A DNA stretch of 64,000 nt from Cloacibacterium normanense (GTDB taxonomy: Bacteria; Bacteroidota; Bacteroidia; Flavobacteriales; Weeksellaceae). The stretch is taken from positions 2,170,001-2,234,000 of the forward strand of contig NZ_CP034157.1 of NCBI RefSeq assembly GCF_003860565.1, written 5' to 3'. Position 1 is the first letter of the stretch. The number at the start of each line of letters is the position of its first letter. The translations under genes were made by a program, and so were the position numbers. Below are positions 42,307 to 53,014 of this stretch, piece after piece. The notes under the pieces are model-generated. The model had not been told where the DNA came from. It made no database searches and saw nothing but the letters and a program-made list of their open reading frames with translations.

Positions 42307-45090
42307 ATGAATATTTATCAGGATTACATCCAGGAAATCGAAGAAAGAAAAGCACAGGGGCTTCACCCAAAACCTATTGACAGTGCAGAATTGCTAAGCG
42401 CAATTATTGAGCAAATTAAAGATACAGCAAATGAGTACAGAGCTGATTCTCTTAACTTTTTCATCTATAATATTTTACCAGGCACAACTAGTGCAGCTGG
42501 TGTAAAAGCTAAGTTTTTAAAGGAAATAATCCTTGGTGAATCTATAGTGGCAGAAATCACTCCTACTTTCGCTTTTGAATTGCTATCTCACATGAAAGGA
42601 GGTCCTTCAATCGAAGTTCTTCTTGATTTGGCTTTAGGAAATAATGAAGCTATCGCAAAACAAGCTGCTGAAGTTCTTAAAACTCAGGTTTTCTTGTACG
42701 ATGCTGATACAGCGCGTTTAAAAGAAGCTTATGAAACGGGAAATGTAATCGCTAAGGATATTTTGGAAAGCTATGCAAAAGCAGAGTTTTTTACTAAACT
42801 TCCAGAAGTTCCAGAAGAAATTAAAGTTGTGACTTATATCGCTGCAGAAGGTGATATTTCAACTGATTTATTATCTCCGGGAAATCAGGCACACTCACGT
42901 TCTGACCGTGAATTGCACGGAAAATGTATGATGTCTCCTGCTCAGCAGGAAGAAATAAAGGCTTTACAGGCTCAACATCCTGATGCAAGCGTGATGTTGA
43001 TCGCTGAAAAAGGAACAATGGGAGTTGGTTCTTCTCGTATGTCGGGTGTAAATAACGTTGCACTTTGGACTGGGAAACAAGCAAGTCCTTACGTACCATT
43101 CGTAAACATCGCTCCAATTGTAGCAGGAACAAACGGTATTTCTCCAATTTTCTTAACTACAGTTGATGTAACCGGTGGTATCGGAATCGACCTTCAAAAC
43201 TGGGTAAAAAAAGTGGACGAAAACGGAAACCCTGTTAGAAATGAAAATGGCGATATTGTTTTAGAAGAAAAATATTCAGTTGCTACAGGAACTGTTCTTA
43301 CCATCAATACGAAAGAGAAAAAATTATACAATGGAGATGTTGAATTGAAAGATATTTCAAAATCATTTACTCCGCAAAAATTAGAATTTATAAGAGCTGG
43401 TGGTTCTTACGCCATCGTTTTTGGTAAAAAAATCCAAACTTTCGCTGCTAAAACTTTAGGAATTACAGCTCCTACAGTCTTTGCGCCTTCTAAAGAAATT
43501 TCTATTGAAGGACAAGGACTTACCGCTGTTGAAAAAATCTTCAACAGAAATGCAGTAGGCGTTCCAGATGGTAAATTGTTACACGCTGGTTCTGATGTGA
43601 GAGTTGAAGTAAACATCGTTGGTTCTCAGGACACAACAGGTTTGATGACCGCTCAAGAACTAGAATCTATGGCAGCAACCGTGATTTCTCCAATCGTAGA
43701 TGGAGCGTATCAGTCAGGTTGTCACACCGCATCAGTTTGGGATAAAAAAGCGCAGGCTAATATTCCTAAATTAATGAAATTTATGAACGATTTCGGGGTT
43801 ATCACAGCTCGTGACCCGAAAGGTGAATACCACGCCATGACCGATGTTATTCACAAAGTTCTGAATGACATTACCGTGGACGAGTGGGCCATTATTATTG
43901 GAGGAGATTCGCACACAAGGATGTCTAAAGGTGTTGCTTTCGGTGCCGACTCTGGAACTGTAGCATTGGCTTTGGCAACAGGTGAAGCGTCTATGCCAAT
44001 TCCTGAATCTGTAAAAGTGACTTTCAAAGGCGAAATGAAAAAGCATATGGATTTCCGTGATGTAGTTCACGCAACTCAGGCTCAGATGTTGAAGCAATTT
44101 GACGGAGAAAACGTTTTCCAAGGTAGAATTATTGAGGTTCATATCGGAACGCTTCCTGCCGACCAAGCATTTACCTTTACAGACTGGACTGCAGAAATGA
44201 AAGCTAAAGCTTCAATTTGTATCTCAGAAGACGATACTTTGATTGAATCATTGGAAATTGCAAAAAGCAGAATCCAGATTATGATTGATAAAGGAATGGA
44301 CAATAAAAATCACGTTCTACAAGGTTTAATCAACAAAGCAAATAAGAGAATTGAGGAAATCAGAACGGGTGACAAACCAGCTTTAACTCCAGATGCTAAT
44401 GCTAAATATTACGCTGAAGTTGTGGTAGATTTAGATCAAATCGTTGAACCAATGATTGCAGACCCAGATGTAAACAACGAAGACGTTTCTAAAAGATATA
44501 CGCACGATACCATAAGAGACCTTACTTATTATGGAGGTGAGAAAAAAGTTGACCTTGGTTTCGTAGGTTCTTGTATGGTTCACAAAGGTGACCTTAAAAT
44601 CGTTTCTCAAATGTTGAGAAATCTTGAAAAACAAAATGGTAAAGTAGAATTCCAAGCGCCATTGGTTGTAGCTGCTCCTACTTATAACATCATCGATGAA
44701 TTAAAAGCTGAAGGTGACTGGGAATTACTTGAAAAATATTCAGGTTTTGAATTTAACGATGCAGCTCCAAAAAGCGAAGCTCGTACACAGTATGAAAATA
44801 TGATGTACTTAGAGCGCCCAGGTTGTAATCTTTGTATGGGTAACCAAGAAAAAGCGGAAAAAGGAGACACTGTTTTGGCAACTTCCACCCGTCTTTTCCA
44901 AGGAAGAGTAGTTGAAGATTCTGATCGTAAAAAAGGAGAATCTCTATTGGCTTCTACTCCAGTCGTAGTATTGTCTGCAATCTTAGGTCGTATTCCAAGT
45001 ATTGACGAGTACAAAACAGCTGTTGAAGGAATCAACTTAACTACTTTCGTTCCATCTATTAAAGAACTGGTAACTGTTGGTCATTTTTAA
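42307..45090 (+). CDS. acnB: Aconitate hydratase B (AcnB type)
   Basis: 927 residues, the AcnB architecture: N-terminal helical HEAT-like domain, small domain (DISTDLLSPGNQAHSRSDRE), then the catalytic core. [4Fe-4S] ligands are Cys756 (GSCMVHK), Cys840 and Cys843 (PGCNLCMG). GGDSHTRMSKGVAFGADSG lines the active site. It isomerises citrate and isocitrate and may also act on 2-methylisocitrate. A second, unrelated-type aconitase follows after a terminator. Codon choice here (CCG, CGT, GGT used more freely) appears slightly different from neighbours, by eye. Confidence 0.96.
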   Translation: MNIYQDYIQEIEERKAQGLHPKPIDSAELLSAIIEQIKDTANEYRADSLNFFIYNILPGTTSAAGVKAKFLKEIILGESIVAEITPTFAFELLSHMKGGPSIEVLLDLALGNNEAIAKQAAEVLKTQVFLYDADTARLKEAYETGNVIAKDILESYAKAEFFTKLPEVPEEIKVVTYIAAEGDISTDLLSPGNQAHSRSDRELHGKCMMSPAQQEEIKALQAQHPDASVMLIAEKGTMGVGSSRMSGVNNVALWTGKQASPYVPFVNIAPIVAGTNGISPIFLTTVDVTGGIGIDLQNWVKKVDENGNPVRNENGDIVLEEKYSVATGTVLTINTKEKKLYNGDVELKDISKSFTPQKLEFIRAGGSYAIVFGKKIQTFAAKTLGITAPTVFAPSKEISIEGQGLTAVEKIFNRNAVGVPDGKLLHAGSDVRVEVNIVGSQDTTGLMTAQELESMAATVISPIVDGAYQSGCHTASVWDKKAQANIPKLMKFMNDFGVITARDPKGEYHAMTDVIHKVLNDITVDEWAIIIGGDSHTRMSKGVAFGADSGTVALALATGEASMPIPESVKVTFKGEMKKHMDFRDVVHATQAQMLKQFDGENVFQGRIIEVHIGTLPADQAFTFTDWTAEMKAKASICISEDDTLIESLEIAKSRIQIMIDKGMDNKNHVLQGLINKANKRIEEIRTGDKPALTPDANAKYYAEVVVDLDQIVEPMIADPDVNNEDVSKRYTHDTIRDLTYYGGEKKVDLGFVGSCMVHKGDLKIVSQMLRNLEKQNGKVEFQAPLVVAAPTYNIIDELKAEGDWELLEKYSGFEFNDAAPKSEARTQYENMMYLERPGCNLCMGNQEKAEKGDTVLATSTRLFQGRVVEDSDRKKGESLLASTPVVVLSAILGRIPSIDEYKTAVEGINLTTFVPSIKELVTVGHF

Positions 45091-45127
45091 TACATTGTAA
45101 ACTAAAGTCGAAAGGCTTTTTAAATAT

Positions 45128-45166
45128 AAATTGGAAGATTTCTTGAGAAGTCTTCCAATTTTTTTT
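45128..45166 (+). terminator. Terminator of acnB
   Basis: AAATTGGAAGA (45128-45138) and TCTTCCAATTT (45151-45161) with an inner CTT/AAG pair, then a T run. Confidence 0.85.
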
Positions 45167-45381
45167 ATCATAAAATATTACATTTCATAAAATAATATTA
45201 ATTTTAGCCTTACATAAAATTCAATTTCAAAAATGGATTAATAGGTATTAAAAATTCAAAACATAGACTATTTTAATATCTTATCAATCATGTAGGAATA
45301 GAATTTGATGGAGAATAATAACATCATTATCCTATCATTTGATTCCCAAATGCAAACTTTAAACAAAAAAATAAAATAGAT

Positions 45382-47655
45382 ATGACATTCGACATTAACA
45401 TGATCAAAAAAGTGTATGAGCGCTACCCTGAAAGAATTGCTGCGGCAAGACAAGTAGTACAAAAACCTCTTACACTCGCTGAAAAAATTCTTTACGCTCA
45501 TCTTTGGCAAGGTAATGCTACAGAAGCTTACGAAAGAGGAAATTCTTATGTAGATTTCGCTCCGGATAGAGTTGCAATGCAAGATGCAACTGCGCAAATG
45601 GCACTTTTACAGTTTATGCAAGCAGGAAAAGCTAAAGTTGCAGTTCCTTCAACAGTTCACGCAGATCACTTAATTCAAGCTAAAATTGGCGCTGATAAAG
45701 ATTTACAAGAAGCACTGAATAAAAATAACGAAGTTTTCAACTTCCTTTCTTCTATTTGTAACAAATATGGTATCGGTTTCTGGAAACCAGGAGCAGGTAT
45801 TATTCACCAAGTAGTTTTAGAAAATTATGCTTTCCCTGGTGGAATGATGATTGGTACCGACTCTCACACTGTAAATGCAGGTGGATTAGGAATGGTGGCA
45901 GTTGGAGTTGGAGGAGCAGATGCTGTTGACGTAATGGCAGGAATGGCTTGGGAATTAAAAATGCCAAAACTAATTGGTGTTAAATTAACTGGTAAGCTAA
46001 ACGGTTGGACTTCAGCAAAAGATGTAATCCTAAAAGTCGCAGGAATTCTTACTGTAAAAGGTGGAACTGGTGCTATTGTAGAATATTTCGGAGAAGGAGC
46101 GGTATCCCTTTCTGCAACAGGAAAAGGAACTATTTGTAACATGGGTGCAGAAATTGGTGCTACCACGTCTACTTTCGGTTATGATGATTCTATGAGAAGA
46201 TATCTTGCTGCAACAGGAAGACAAGAAGTAGTAGATGCTGCTGATAAAATTGCTGAACACTTAACTGGTGATGCTGAAGTGTACGCAGAACCAGAAAAAT
46301 ATTTCGACCAAGTAATTGAAATTAATTTAGACGAATTAACTCCACACCTTAATGGACCTTTCACTCCAGACTTAGCAACTCCAGTTGCTGAAATGAGAGA
46401 TAAAGCTATTGCAAATGATTGGCCTCTAGATATAGAATGGGCATTAATTGGTTCTTGTACCAACTCTTCTTATGAAGATTTATCTAGAGCCGCTTCTATT
46501 GTAGAAGACGCGGTAGCAAAAGGGGTAAAACCAAAAGCTATTTTAGGAATTAACCCAGGTTCTGAACAAGTAAGATATACTGCAGAGAGAGACGGATTGA
46601 TAGACACTTTCAAAAAATTTGAAAATGCGAGAATCTTTACCAACGCTTGTGGACCATGTATCGGACAATGGGACAGAGAAGGCGCTGAAAAACAAGAGAA
46701 AAACTCTATCATTCACTCATTCAATAGAAACTTTGCAAAAAGAGCAGATGGTAATCCAAATACTCACGCATTCGTAGCTTCTCCTGAGATGGTAGCTGCT
46801 GTAGCAATTTCTGGAAGATTAGATTTCAACCCAATTACTGATACATTAACCAACCAAAATGGTGAACAAGTAAAACTAGACGAACCTAAAGGTTCTGAAC
46901 TTCCAGCAAAAGGATTTGACGTAGAAGATAACGGCTACCAAGCTCCTGCAGAAGACGGTTCTGCTGTTCAAGTAATTGTTTCTCCTACTTCAGACAGATT
47001 ACAATTATTAGAACCTTTCTCACCTTGGGATGGTAAAAATATTACGGGCGCTAAACTTCTCATTAAAGCGGAAGGAAAATGTACTACTGACCACATTTCT
47101 ATGGCTGGTCCTTGGTTAAAATACAGAGGTCACTTAGATAATATTTCTAACAACATGTTAATAGGTGCTGTAAACTTCTTTAACAAAGAAACCAACAGAG
47201 TTAAAAACCAATTAACTGGAGAATACGGTGAAGTTCCTGCAGTACAAAGAGTTTACAAAGCAGCAGGCGTTCCTTCAATTGTAGTAGGAGACCAAAACTA
47301 CGGTGAAGGTTCTTCTAGAGAACATGCTGCAATGGAACCAAGACATCTTGGTGTAAAAGCAGTTTTAGTAAAATCTTTCGCGAGAATTCACGAAACGAAC
47401 CTTAAGAAACAAGGTATGCTTGCATTAACTTTCGTAAATGCTGAGGATTATGATAAAATCCAAGAAGATGATACTTTTGATTTCTTAAACCTTGATAGTT
47501 TCGCACCGAATACTCCACTTCAAATTTTAATAACACACGCAGATGGAACTACGGATACTATTCTTGCTAATCACACGTATAATGAACAGCAAATCGGATG
47601 GTTTAGAGCTGGTTCTGCGCTTAATCTAATCGCTGAAGAAGCTAAAAAAGCATAA
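45382..47655 (+). CDS. Aconitate hydratase, AcnA/mitochondrial type
   Basis: 757 residues. Fe-S ligands Cys359 (GSCTNSS), Cys423 and Cys426 ([10 protein letters not shown]). [18 protein letters not shown] and the C-terminal swivel segment [18 protein letters not shown] with the catalytic Ser are intact. The shorter length and the order fit the mitochondrial-like AcnA group. It catalyses the same TCA cycle step as AcnB just upstream. Expressed from its own leader (45167-45381) after a terminator; this gap shows no gene, only AT-rich DNA with CATTTGATTCCCAAATG as a small palindrome. Confidence 0.95.
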   Translation: MTFDINMIKKVYERYPERIAAARQVVQKPLTLAEKILYAHLWQGNATEAYERGNSYVDFAPDRVAMQDATAQMALLQFMQAGKAKVAVPSTVHADHLIQAKIGADKDLQEALNKNNEVFNFLSSICNKYGIGFWKPGAGIIHQVVLENYAFPGGMMIGTDSHTVNAGGLGMVAVGVGGADAVDVMAGMAWELKMPKLIGVKLTGKLNGWTSAKDVILKVAGILTVKGGTGAIVEYFGEGAVSLSATGKGTICNMGAEIGATTSTFGYDDSMRRYLAATGRQEVVDAADKIAEHLTGDAEVYAEPEKYFDQVIEINLDELTPHLNGPFTPDLATPVAEMRDKAIANDWPLDIEWALIGSCTNSSYEDLSRAASIVEDAVAKGVKPKAILGINPGSEQVRYTAERDGLIDTFKKFENARIFTNACGPCIGQWDREGAEKQEKNSIIHSFNRNFAKRADGNPNTHAFVASPEMVAAVAISGRLDFNPITDTLTNQNGEQVKLDEPKGSELPAKGFDVEDNGYQAPAEDGSAVQVIVSPTSDRLQLLEPFSPWDGKNITGAKLLIKAEGKCTTDHISMAGPWLKYRGHLDNISNNMLIGAVNFFNKETNRVKNQLTGEYGEVPAVQRVYKAAGVPSIVVGDQNYGEGSSREHAAMEPRHLGVKAVLVKSFARIHETNLKKQGMLALTFVNAEDYDKIQEDDTFDFLNLDSFAPNTPLQILITHADGTTDTILANHTYNEQQIGWFRAGSALNLIAEEAKKA

Positions 47656-47676
47656 GCTTTTTTTCATAAATACTAA

Positions 47677-47704
47677 AAAACCACTCGAAAATTCGGGTGG
47701 TTTT
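47677..47704 (+). terminator. Terminator of the second aconitase
   Basis: AAAACCACTCGAA (47677-47689) and TTCGGGTGGTTTT (47692-47704), followed by CTTATTTG; the stem is nearly perfect. Confidence 0.8.
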
Positions 47705-47836
47705 CTTATTTGGTTAAAATTTAAAAAATGTTTAAAAAACTTACTTATCGCAAATTTAATTAAAGTTCATTTTCTTTATTTATAACAACTTTTGTAACAA
47801 AATAAAGTTTAGGCAGTCTTATAGAAGAATTTAAAA

Positions 47837-50059
47837 ATGAATATGAAAAAAAATTATATCATCGCTATTGGATTTCTTTTTACCACAACTTTCGTTTTTT
47901 CTCAAAACACTAAAAATGAAACACTAAAAGAGAAACAAATAGACGGTGTAACCCTTACCAAAACCAAAAAAGCAGTAGAACAGAAAGCAGACAGAACTAT
48001 TTTTGATTTTTCAGAACAAGCTCATCTCAATACTGGTAATGTAAGTGAAGGCCTCAAAAAATTGCCAGGTCTTATCGTTTCTGATGTTGCAGGGATGATG
48101 TACCAAGGGAAGCAATTAGATGTTTATATGGACGGAAGACCGCTAAATATTGGCGGTAATCAGTTGCAAGCTTTTCTCGAAGGAATGCCTGCCAATTCTG
48201 TAGAACGTGTAGAAATTGTAACGCAACCAGGTTCTGAATTTCCTGCCACTTCTGGTGGTGCAATCATTAACATTATCACCAATAAAAACGCACAAAAATA
48301 TCTTTCTGCAACTTACACCGGGAGATACGCTTTCACTAATTACGAAAAATACAGAAACAGAACCAATAATTCTATTTTGTTAAATGCCAAAAATAAATAT
48401 TTCGGGTGGCAATTAAATTTCGGGCAAAATTATAGAGAAGCTTACAGAGAATCAATCATAGACAAGGTTTCTAACGTATTTTCGGAGCAAGTGAATAGAG
48501 GTTATTTTGTGAAATCTGCACTTACTTTTAACATTGGGAAAGATAGATTATTGGTAAATTATGACATCAACCATAATAATAATGACACCGAAAATAGCAG
48601 TTCTGGTTTCATAGCCAATAGAACGGGAACCGCGCCTAATTACATTTACAGTATAGACGATTACACAACCAAAGATTTCGGGGAGACAGAAAACTGGAGA
48701 AAAGATTTAAGCGCAACGTATCAAATAAAATTTGACGATAAAAACAAAAAATTAGATTTGAACGCCAGTTATAACACTTTTGATTCAAACTATAATCTTG
48801 ATGGTAAAAAATTCATCAACTCTACTACTCAAAACAATAACATAGAAACCACTTCTCATCAAAACGTAGCGACCTTCAGAATTGATTATTCGCAACCTAT
48901 TAAAATTTTAGACGAAGGGAAAATTTCTTTCGGTGGTTTGTTTGAAAAATTAAACTACGACACAGATTTTTTCGGCATTACCAATTTAGAATACCAAAGA
49001 CAAACTACTTCTACGTATGCAGAACTTCAAGCAAAGAAAAAGAATTTTGATTTTATTTTAGGAACCAGAGCAGAAGCGTATGATATTTCTGGAAAAACCA
49101 TAGATTTAACCACCGGAAAACTTACTAAAGATCTAATTCCTTTTAAAAAATTCAGCCTTTTCCCGAATGCAAGCATTCAATATAACTTTGGGAAACAAGT
49201 CTATTTTGCACTGAATTACAACAGAAAAATTCAACTGCCTAATATTTCTTGGCTTAACCCAAATAACACCAATTACCAAAACGGAAACATCAGTTTCGGA
49301 GGAAATCCTAATCTACAACCTACTATTTTTAATAATCTCGAAGCAAAATTTTCAGTCTTTGATTATGCTTTTATTGGCTATAATCTAAGTATCGCCGAAA
49401 ATCAATCTATACAATTTGCAGAAAAGAAATATTTCTTTGCAGAGAAACCCATCATAGAAAATAGAGAAGCTTATGGAGTAAGTAATGGTTTTATAAACGT
49501 TTCTTCTATGAAAGTTCATAATTTTAATTTCGGTTTACCTATTCCTTTTATGCTTTTTACTAAAGGATTAAAGGAAACAATGAAATTTAATATCAATCCA
49601 GATAAAATGAACTTCTTATACGTTTACACAGGTTATCAACTTCATCAGTTGCCAGATAATGACAATAAAGGATTCTGGATTTTTAACATCATGGCTCAAT
49701 TTATTTTGCCAAAAGACATTAAACTAGTTGCTAATTACGGAACCATGACCAAAGGAAACTGGTACTACTACAGAATGGAAAAACCTTGGATGAATAGCTT
49801 TGACCTTACTGCTACTAAAAAATTCTTGAATGATAGACTTACCGTATCTGTTTTTGCAAATGACTTGTTTAGAAGCAACGTAAATGCGGTAACCTCGCTT
49901 TATAACAATTCTAATCTTTATTTAGGAAATAATTTTGATTCTCAAAATTTTGGAATTTCTATCAATTATAAACTTCCTACTAAGAATAAATTGGTAAAAG
50001 AAGATCCGAACTTATTGAAACAAGACAAAAAAGAAGATTCTGGATTACCGAATCAGTAA
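47837..50059 (+). CDS. TonB-receptor-like outer membrane beta-barrel protein
   Basis: 740 residues. Signal peptide to FVFSQ (about residue 22), a plug-like domain (VSEGLKKLPGLIVSDVAGMM, LDVYMDGRPLNIGGNQLQAF, NSVERVEIVTQPGSEFPATS, GGAIINIITNK) and a long barrel of the OMP_b-brl_3 kind. There is no TonB box that I can identify with confidence. A polar tail (LVKEDPNLLKQDKKEDSGLP) follows the barrel. Substrate unknown. It precedes the lipoprotein/sigma cluster but a terminator separates them. Confidence 0.85.
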   Translation: MNMKKNYIIAIGFLFTTTFVFSQNTKNETLKEKQIDGVTLTKTKKAVEQKADRTIFDFSEQAHLNTGNVSEGLKKLPGLIVSDVAGMMYQGKQLDVYMDGRPLNIGGNQLQAFLEGMPANSVERVEIVTQPGSEFPATSGGAIINIITNKNAQKYLSATYTGRYAFTNYEKYRNRTNNSILLNAKNKYFGWQLNFGQNYREAYRESIIDKVSNVFSEQVNRGYFVKSALTFNIGKDRLLVNYDINHNNNDTENSSSGFIANRTGTAPNYIYSIDDYTTKDFGETENWRKDLSATYQIKFDDKNKKLDLNASYNTFDSNYNLDGKKFINSTTQNNNIETTSHQNVATFRIDYSQPIKILDEGKISFGGLFEKLNYDTDFFGITNLEYQRQTTSTYAELQAKKKNFDFILGTRAEAYDISGKTIDLTTGKLTKDLIPFKKFSLFPNASIQYNFGKQVYFALNYNRKIQLPNISWLNPNNTNYQNGNISFGGNPNLQPTIFNNLEAKFSVFDYAFIGYNLSIAENQSIQFAEKKYFFAEKPIIENREAYGVSNGFINVSSMKVHNFNFGLPIPFMLFTKGLKETMKFNINPDKMNFLYVYTGYQLHQLPDNDNKGFWIFNIMAQFILPKDIKLVANYGTMTKGNWYYYRMEKPWMNSFDLTATKKFLNDRLTVSVFANDLFRSNVNAVTSLYNNSNLYLGNNFDSQNFGISINYKLPTKNKLVKEDPNLLKQDKKEDSGLPNQ

Positions 50060-50066
50060 ATACGAA

Positions 50067-50097
50067 AAAGATTTCTAAAATTTAGAAATCTTTTTTT
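50067..50097 (+). terminator. Terminator after the outer membrane barrel gene
   Basis: AAAGATTTCTA (50067-50077) and TAGAAATCTTT (50083-50093), then TTTT. Confidence 0.85.
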
Positions 50098-50154
50098 GTT
50101 TTAAGACGCAACCAATTGAATGTTTTTACCTCTTAATAGTAAAATATAAAAATT

Positions 50155-50565
50155 ATGAAACTTTTAAAACTCATTTTATTGGTTATCTTGTTTATTGGTT
50201 GCAGACAAGACTTAGATGAAACCAATATCATCGGAACATGGAAACTAAGTGCACAATTAATGGATCCAGGCGATGGAAGTGGTAAATTCTTACCTGTTAA
50301 CAGTAGCAGAACTGTAACTTTTAGAAATGATGGAACATATATCTCTAACGGAAGTTTTTGTAACATGAATATTGAAGCCAATCAAAACACAGACGGAAAT
50401 TATATTTATTCTTCTACAGAAAAAAAATTAACGCCAAAATGTTTTACCATAGGATTGTTATTACCTACCGTTTTATCAATAAATATTGAAAACGGCAACC
50501 TCATTATTTCTAATTATGGTTGTGACGAACCTTGTGCACAAAAATTTACCAAAATAAAAGATTAA
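50155..50565 (+). CDS. Lipocalin-like lipoprotein
   Basis: 136 residues. Lipobox LFIGC (Cys16) followed by DETNIIGTWKLSAQL, the start of a lipocalin-like domain (IGTW motif), and FRNDGTYISNGSFCNMN. Two Cys pairs later (KCF, CDEPC) may form disulfides. Probably an outer membrane or periplasmic lipoprotein with a hydrophobic pocket. It starts a four-to-five gene same-strand cluster with a sigma factor. Confidence 0.75.
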   Translation: MKLLKLILLVILFIGCRQDLDETNIIGTWKLSAQLMDPGDGSGKFLPVNSSRTVTFRNDGTYISNGSFCNMNIEANQNTDGNYIYSSTEKKLTPKCFTIGLLLPTVLSINIENGNLIISNYGCDEPCAQKFTKIKD

Positions 50566-50569
50566 GATT

Positions 50570-50980
50570 ATGAAAAAATTATTTTTTACTACAATGGCTT
50601 TATGCACTCTTGGATTTCTATTTTCTTGTGATACTAGAGAAGAAAACAACATTAGTATTTCTAGAATTAAAATAGATAGTGTGAAAATCCCTCAAGAGAA
50701 GATGGATTTATTTACTACTCAAACCATTAAAACTTACTCTACTTATGCTTCTGGTTGTGATAGATTTTATGATTATGATTATAGAATTGATAATCTGAAT
50801 AGATTTGTAACTTCTTACACCTACAAAGAAAATAATGCTTGCACACAAGCTACTTATGTAGGTGCTAATCAATTTAACTTTAAACCTGTAGAAAAAGGAA
50901 CCTACACTTTTAAGTTTTGGAACGGAAAAGACAATGCTGGAAATGATTTATGGATTACTAAAACCATAGTTGTAGAATAA
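50570..50980 (+). CDS. Hypothetical lipoprotein
   Basis: 136 residues. Signal peptide with lipobox LGFLFSC (Cys20). Mature part is beta-rich with SGCDRFYDYDYRIDNLNRF and a C-terminal YTFKFWNGKDNAGNDLWITK. No family recognised. Starts 4 nt after the lipocalin-like gene stop, so they are co-transcribed. Possibly a small surface protein. Confidence 0.7.
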   Translation: MKKLFFTTMALCTLGFLFSCDTREENNISISRIKIDSVKIPQEKMDLFTTQTIKTYSTYASGCDRFYDYDYRIDNLNRFVTSYTYKENNACTQATYVGANQFNFKPVEKGTYTFKFWNGKDNAGNDLWITKTIVVE

Positions 50981-51013
50981 AATCACTATTTTCGGTATTG
51001 TAAGTTGTATTAC

Positions 51014-51559
51014 ATGAATTTTAAAGAACTAATCTCTTCTTGTTTACAAAAAAACGCACAATCACAACGTGAATTGTATGATTATCTTGCACCAAGACTT
51101 TTTGGTACTTGTTTAAAATACGCTCAAAATCAAGATGATGCCAAAGATTATTTTCAGGAAAGTTTTATTTTAATTTTCAAAAATTTACATCAATTTAACT
51201 TTAAAAGTGATTTGTTTTTTTGGGCAAAAAAAATCACTATTAATCATTGTATTTCTCAACTCAAAAAAAACAAGAATTTAGCTTTTACAGACTTAGAAAC
51301 TATAGAAACCCATGAAGAAATAAATGAAGAAGAGGAATTCTCTATAGACCAACTTCTAAAATTGGTACAAGAACTACCTACTCAATACAAAATGGTGTTT
51401 AATCTCTATGTTTTAGACCATTATAGCCATCGTGAAATCGCAGAAATGCTTAATATTTCTGAAGGAACCAGCAAATCTAATTTGAGCAGAGCCAAAATGA
51501 TTTTGAAACAAAAAATTACATCACAACAGAAAAATACGCTTTATTACCATGAAAAATAA
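51014..51559 (+). CDS. ECF-type RNA polymerase sigma factor
   Basis: 181 residues from ATG 51014 (MNFKELISSCLQKNAQSQRE); TTG 51005 rejected. Region 2 has YAQNQDDAKDYFQESFILIF and DLFFWAKKITINHCISQLKK; region 4 has LPTQYKMVFNLYVLDHYS and HREIAEMLNISEGTSKSNLS, the HTH. It overlaps the next gene by 11 nt. Paired membrane/barrel and lipoprotein genes suggest an envelope-linked regulon; no cognate signal is known. Confidence 0.92.
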   Translation: MNFKELISSCLQKNAQSQRELYDYLAPRLFGTCLKYAQNQDDAKDYFQESFILIFKNLHQFNFKSDLFFWAKKITINHCISQLKKNKNLAFTDLETIETHEEINEEEEFSIDQLLKLVQELPTQYKMVFNLYVLDHYSHREIAEMLNISEGTSKSNLSRAKMILKQKITSQQKNTLYYHEK

Positions 51560-53003
51560 AAAAGATATAGAGCACATTTTTCAGGAAAAACTCGGAGATT
51601 TTGAAGCCAATCCGCCACAAGAATCTTGGGATTTTATTTCCGAAAAAATTAATGAAAAAGAAGAGAAAAGAAGGATAATTCCTCTATTTTGGTTGAAATC
51701 TGCAATTGTTTCTACAAGTGTAGCTGCGATTTTATTGATAAGTTATTTCTTATTTAATGATAAGATTGACAGCAATTTACCAAAAAACAACACCGAAATC
51801 GCTCATCAAAGTCCTGAAATTCAGAATCAAAAAATTACAGAAAACAACTTACATAATCATTCAAAAATAGATGCAAAGACTGCTGAAATCATTAACCATC
51901 AAAACAATATTACTGATTCTAAAAACACAAATTTTTCTGTTAATACAATTACTAAAGAAAGTTCTTTGCCTAAAAGCAATACTTCAAAAAATATAAAATT
52001 AACAAACAATACCCTAAATTCTGTAGAAAAAAATAAGACAAATCTTGAAAATCCATCTTCAGAGGAAAAAAACTTGGCGAAAAATCTTCAACCAGAAATT
52101 ACACCAAATCAACAAAATATAGAAGAAAAATCGCCAATTGTTTTAGCTGAAAACAATCTCGAAAATTCGGCTAAAAAAGAACAAGAAGTTTTGAAAAAAG
52201 AAGAAAATATTTTAGCTCAAAATAATTCAGAAGAAAGTATTTTTAAAACAAAACTAGAAAAAGAAACACAAAAAGAAACGCAAAAAAAATCTAAAAAACT
52301 ATCCGTTTTTGCTAATTATACTCCACTTTTTGCTTCTTCTACAAAAGGTTCTGCGATAAGTAATTCCTTTGATAACAATACTAAAACTTTTGATGATAAT
52401 AACAGCTTTGGAGCAGGAATTCAGTATGCTATTAATGATAAAATTTCTGTAAGAACGGGTGTAAGCAATTATAGCCTTAGTCATAAAACCGAAAATGTAA
52501 TTTTCTTTAAAGCCAACAGTACGGCTTCTATTAGTTACAACAATAGCTACAAAACGTTGTCTTTAAATGAAAACGGACAGAATATGGTTATCCTTAATAA
52601 TAATGCTTCTTTTTACAATGCATATGTAGTAGGTTCTGTAAATTCAGGGACACTGAACCAAGAGATGAGTTTTATAGAAATTCCTATTGAACTTTCGTAC
52701 AATTTACTCAATAAAAAATTGAAAATCAACACTATAACAGGTTTCAGTTCTGTCATTTTAAATAAAAATGCAGTTTCCGTTTCATCTAATAATACGAAAA
52801 CAGAAATAGGTAAGTCTAACAATATCAACGATGTACATTTTACAGGAAATGTAGGACTCGGTTTTTCTTATCCTTTTTCTAAAAATTTAGACTTGAAATT
52901 AGAACCTACTTTTAAATATCATTTTAATACATTCAAAGACAAACAAAACTCGTTTTCGCCATATTTCATTGGCGTTTATACTGGTTTTGTTTATAAATTT
53001 TAA
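51549..53003 (+). CDS. Inner-membrane/outer-membrane barrel protein, putative anti-sigma partner
   Basis: 484 residues. N-terminal cytosolic stretch (residues 1-50: DIEHIFQEKLGDFEANPPQE), one membrane helix (AIVSTSVAAILLISYFLF near 55-72), a long Asn/Lys/Glu-rich low-complexity periplasmic spacer to about 250, then a beta-barrel-like C-terminus (FANYTPLFASSTKG, GVSNYSLSHKT, GFSYPFSKNLDLKL). Overlap with the sigma gene and N-terminal position fit an anti-sigma role through the cytosolic segment; this is inference. The single helix plus barrel arrangement would span both membranes. Confidence 0.75.
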   Translation: MKNKKDIEHIFQEKLGDFEANPPQESWDFISEKINEKEEKRRIIPLFWLKSAIVSTSVAAILLISYFLFNDKIDSNLPKNNTEIAHQSPEIQNQKITENNLHNHSKIDAKTAEIINHQNNITDSKNTNFSVNTITKESSLPKSNTSKNIKLTNNTLNSVEKNKTNLENPSSEEKNLAKNLQPEITPNQQNIEEKSPIVLAENNLENSAKKEQEVLKKEENILAQNNSEESIFKTKLEKETQKETQKKSKKLSVFANYTPLFASSTKGSAISNSFDNNTKTFDDNNSFGAGIQYAINDKISVRTGVSNYSLSHKTENVIFFKANSTASISYNNSYKTLSLNENGQNMVILNNNASFYNAYVVGSVNSGTLNQEMSFIEIPIELSYNLLNKKLKINTITGFSSVILNKNAVSVSSNNTKTEIGKSNNINDVHFTGNVGLGFSYPFSKNLDLKLEPTFKYHFNTFKDKQNSFSPYFIGVYTGFVYKF

Positions 53004-53014
53004 ATTAAATCACC

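Noticed and set aside
43771-44166. Long open frames antisense to both aconitases (also 42821-43147, 45864-46166, 46179-46463)
   Set aside because: They mirror strongly coding genes with intact motifs; the antisense frames show no family motif and no promoter.
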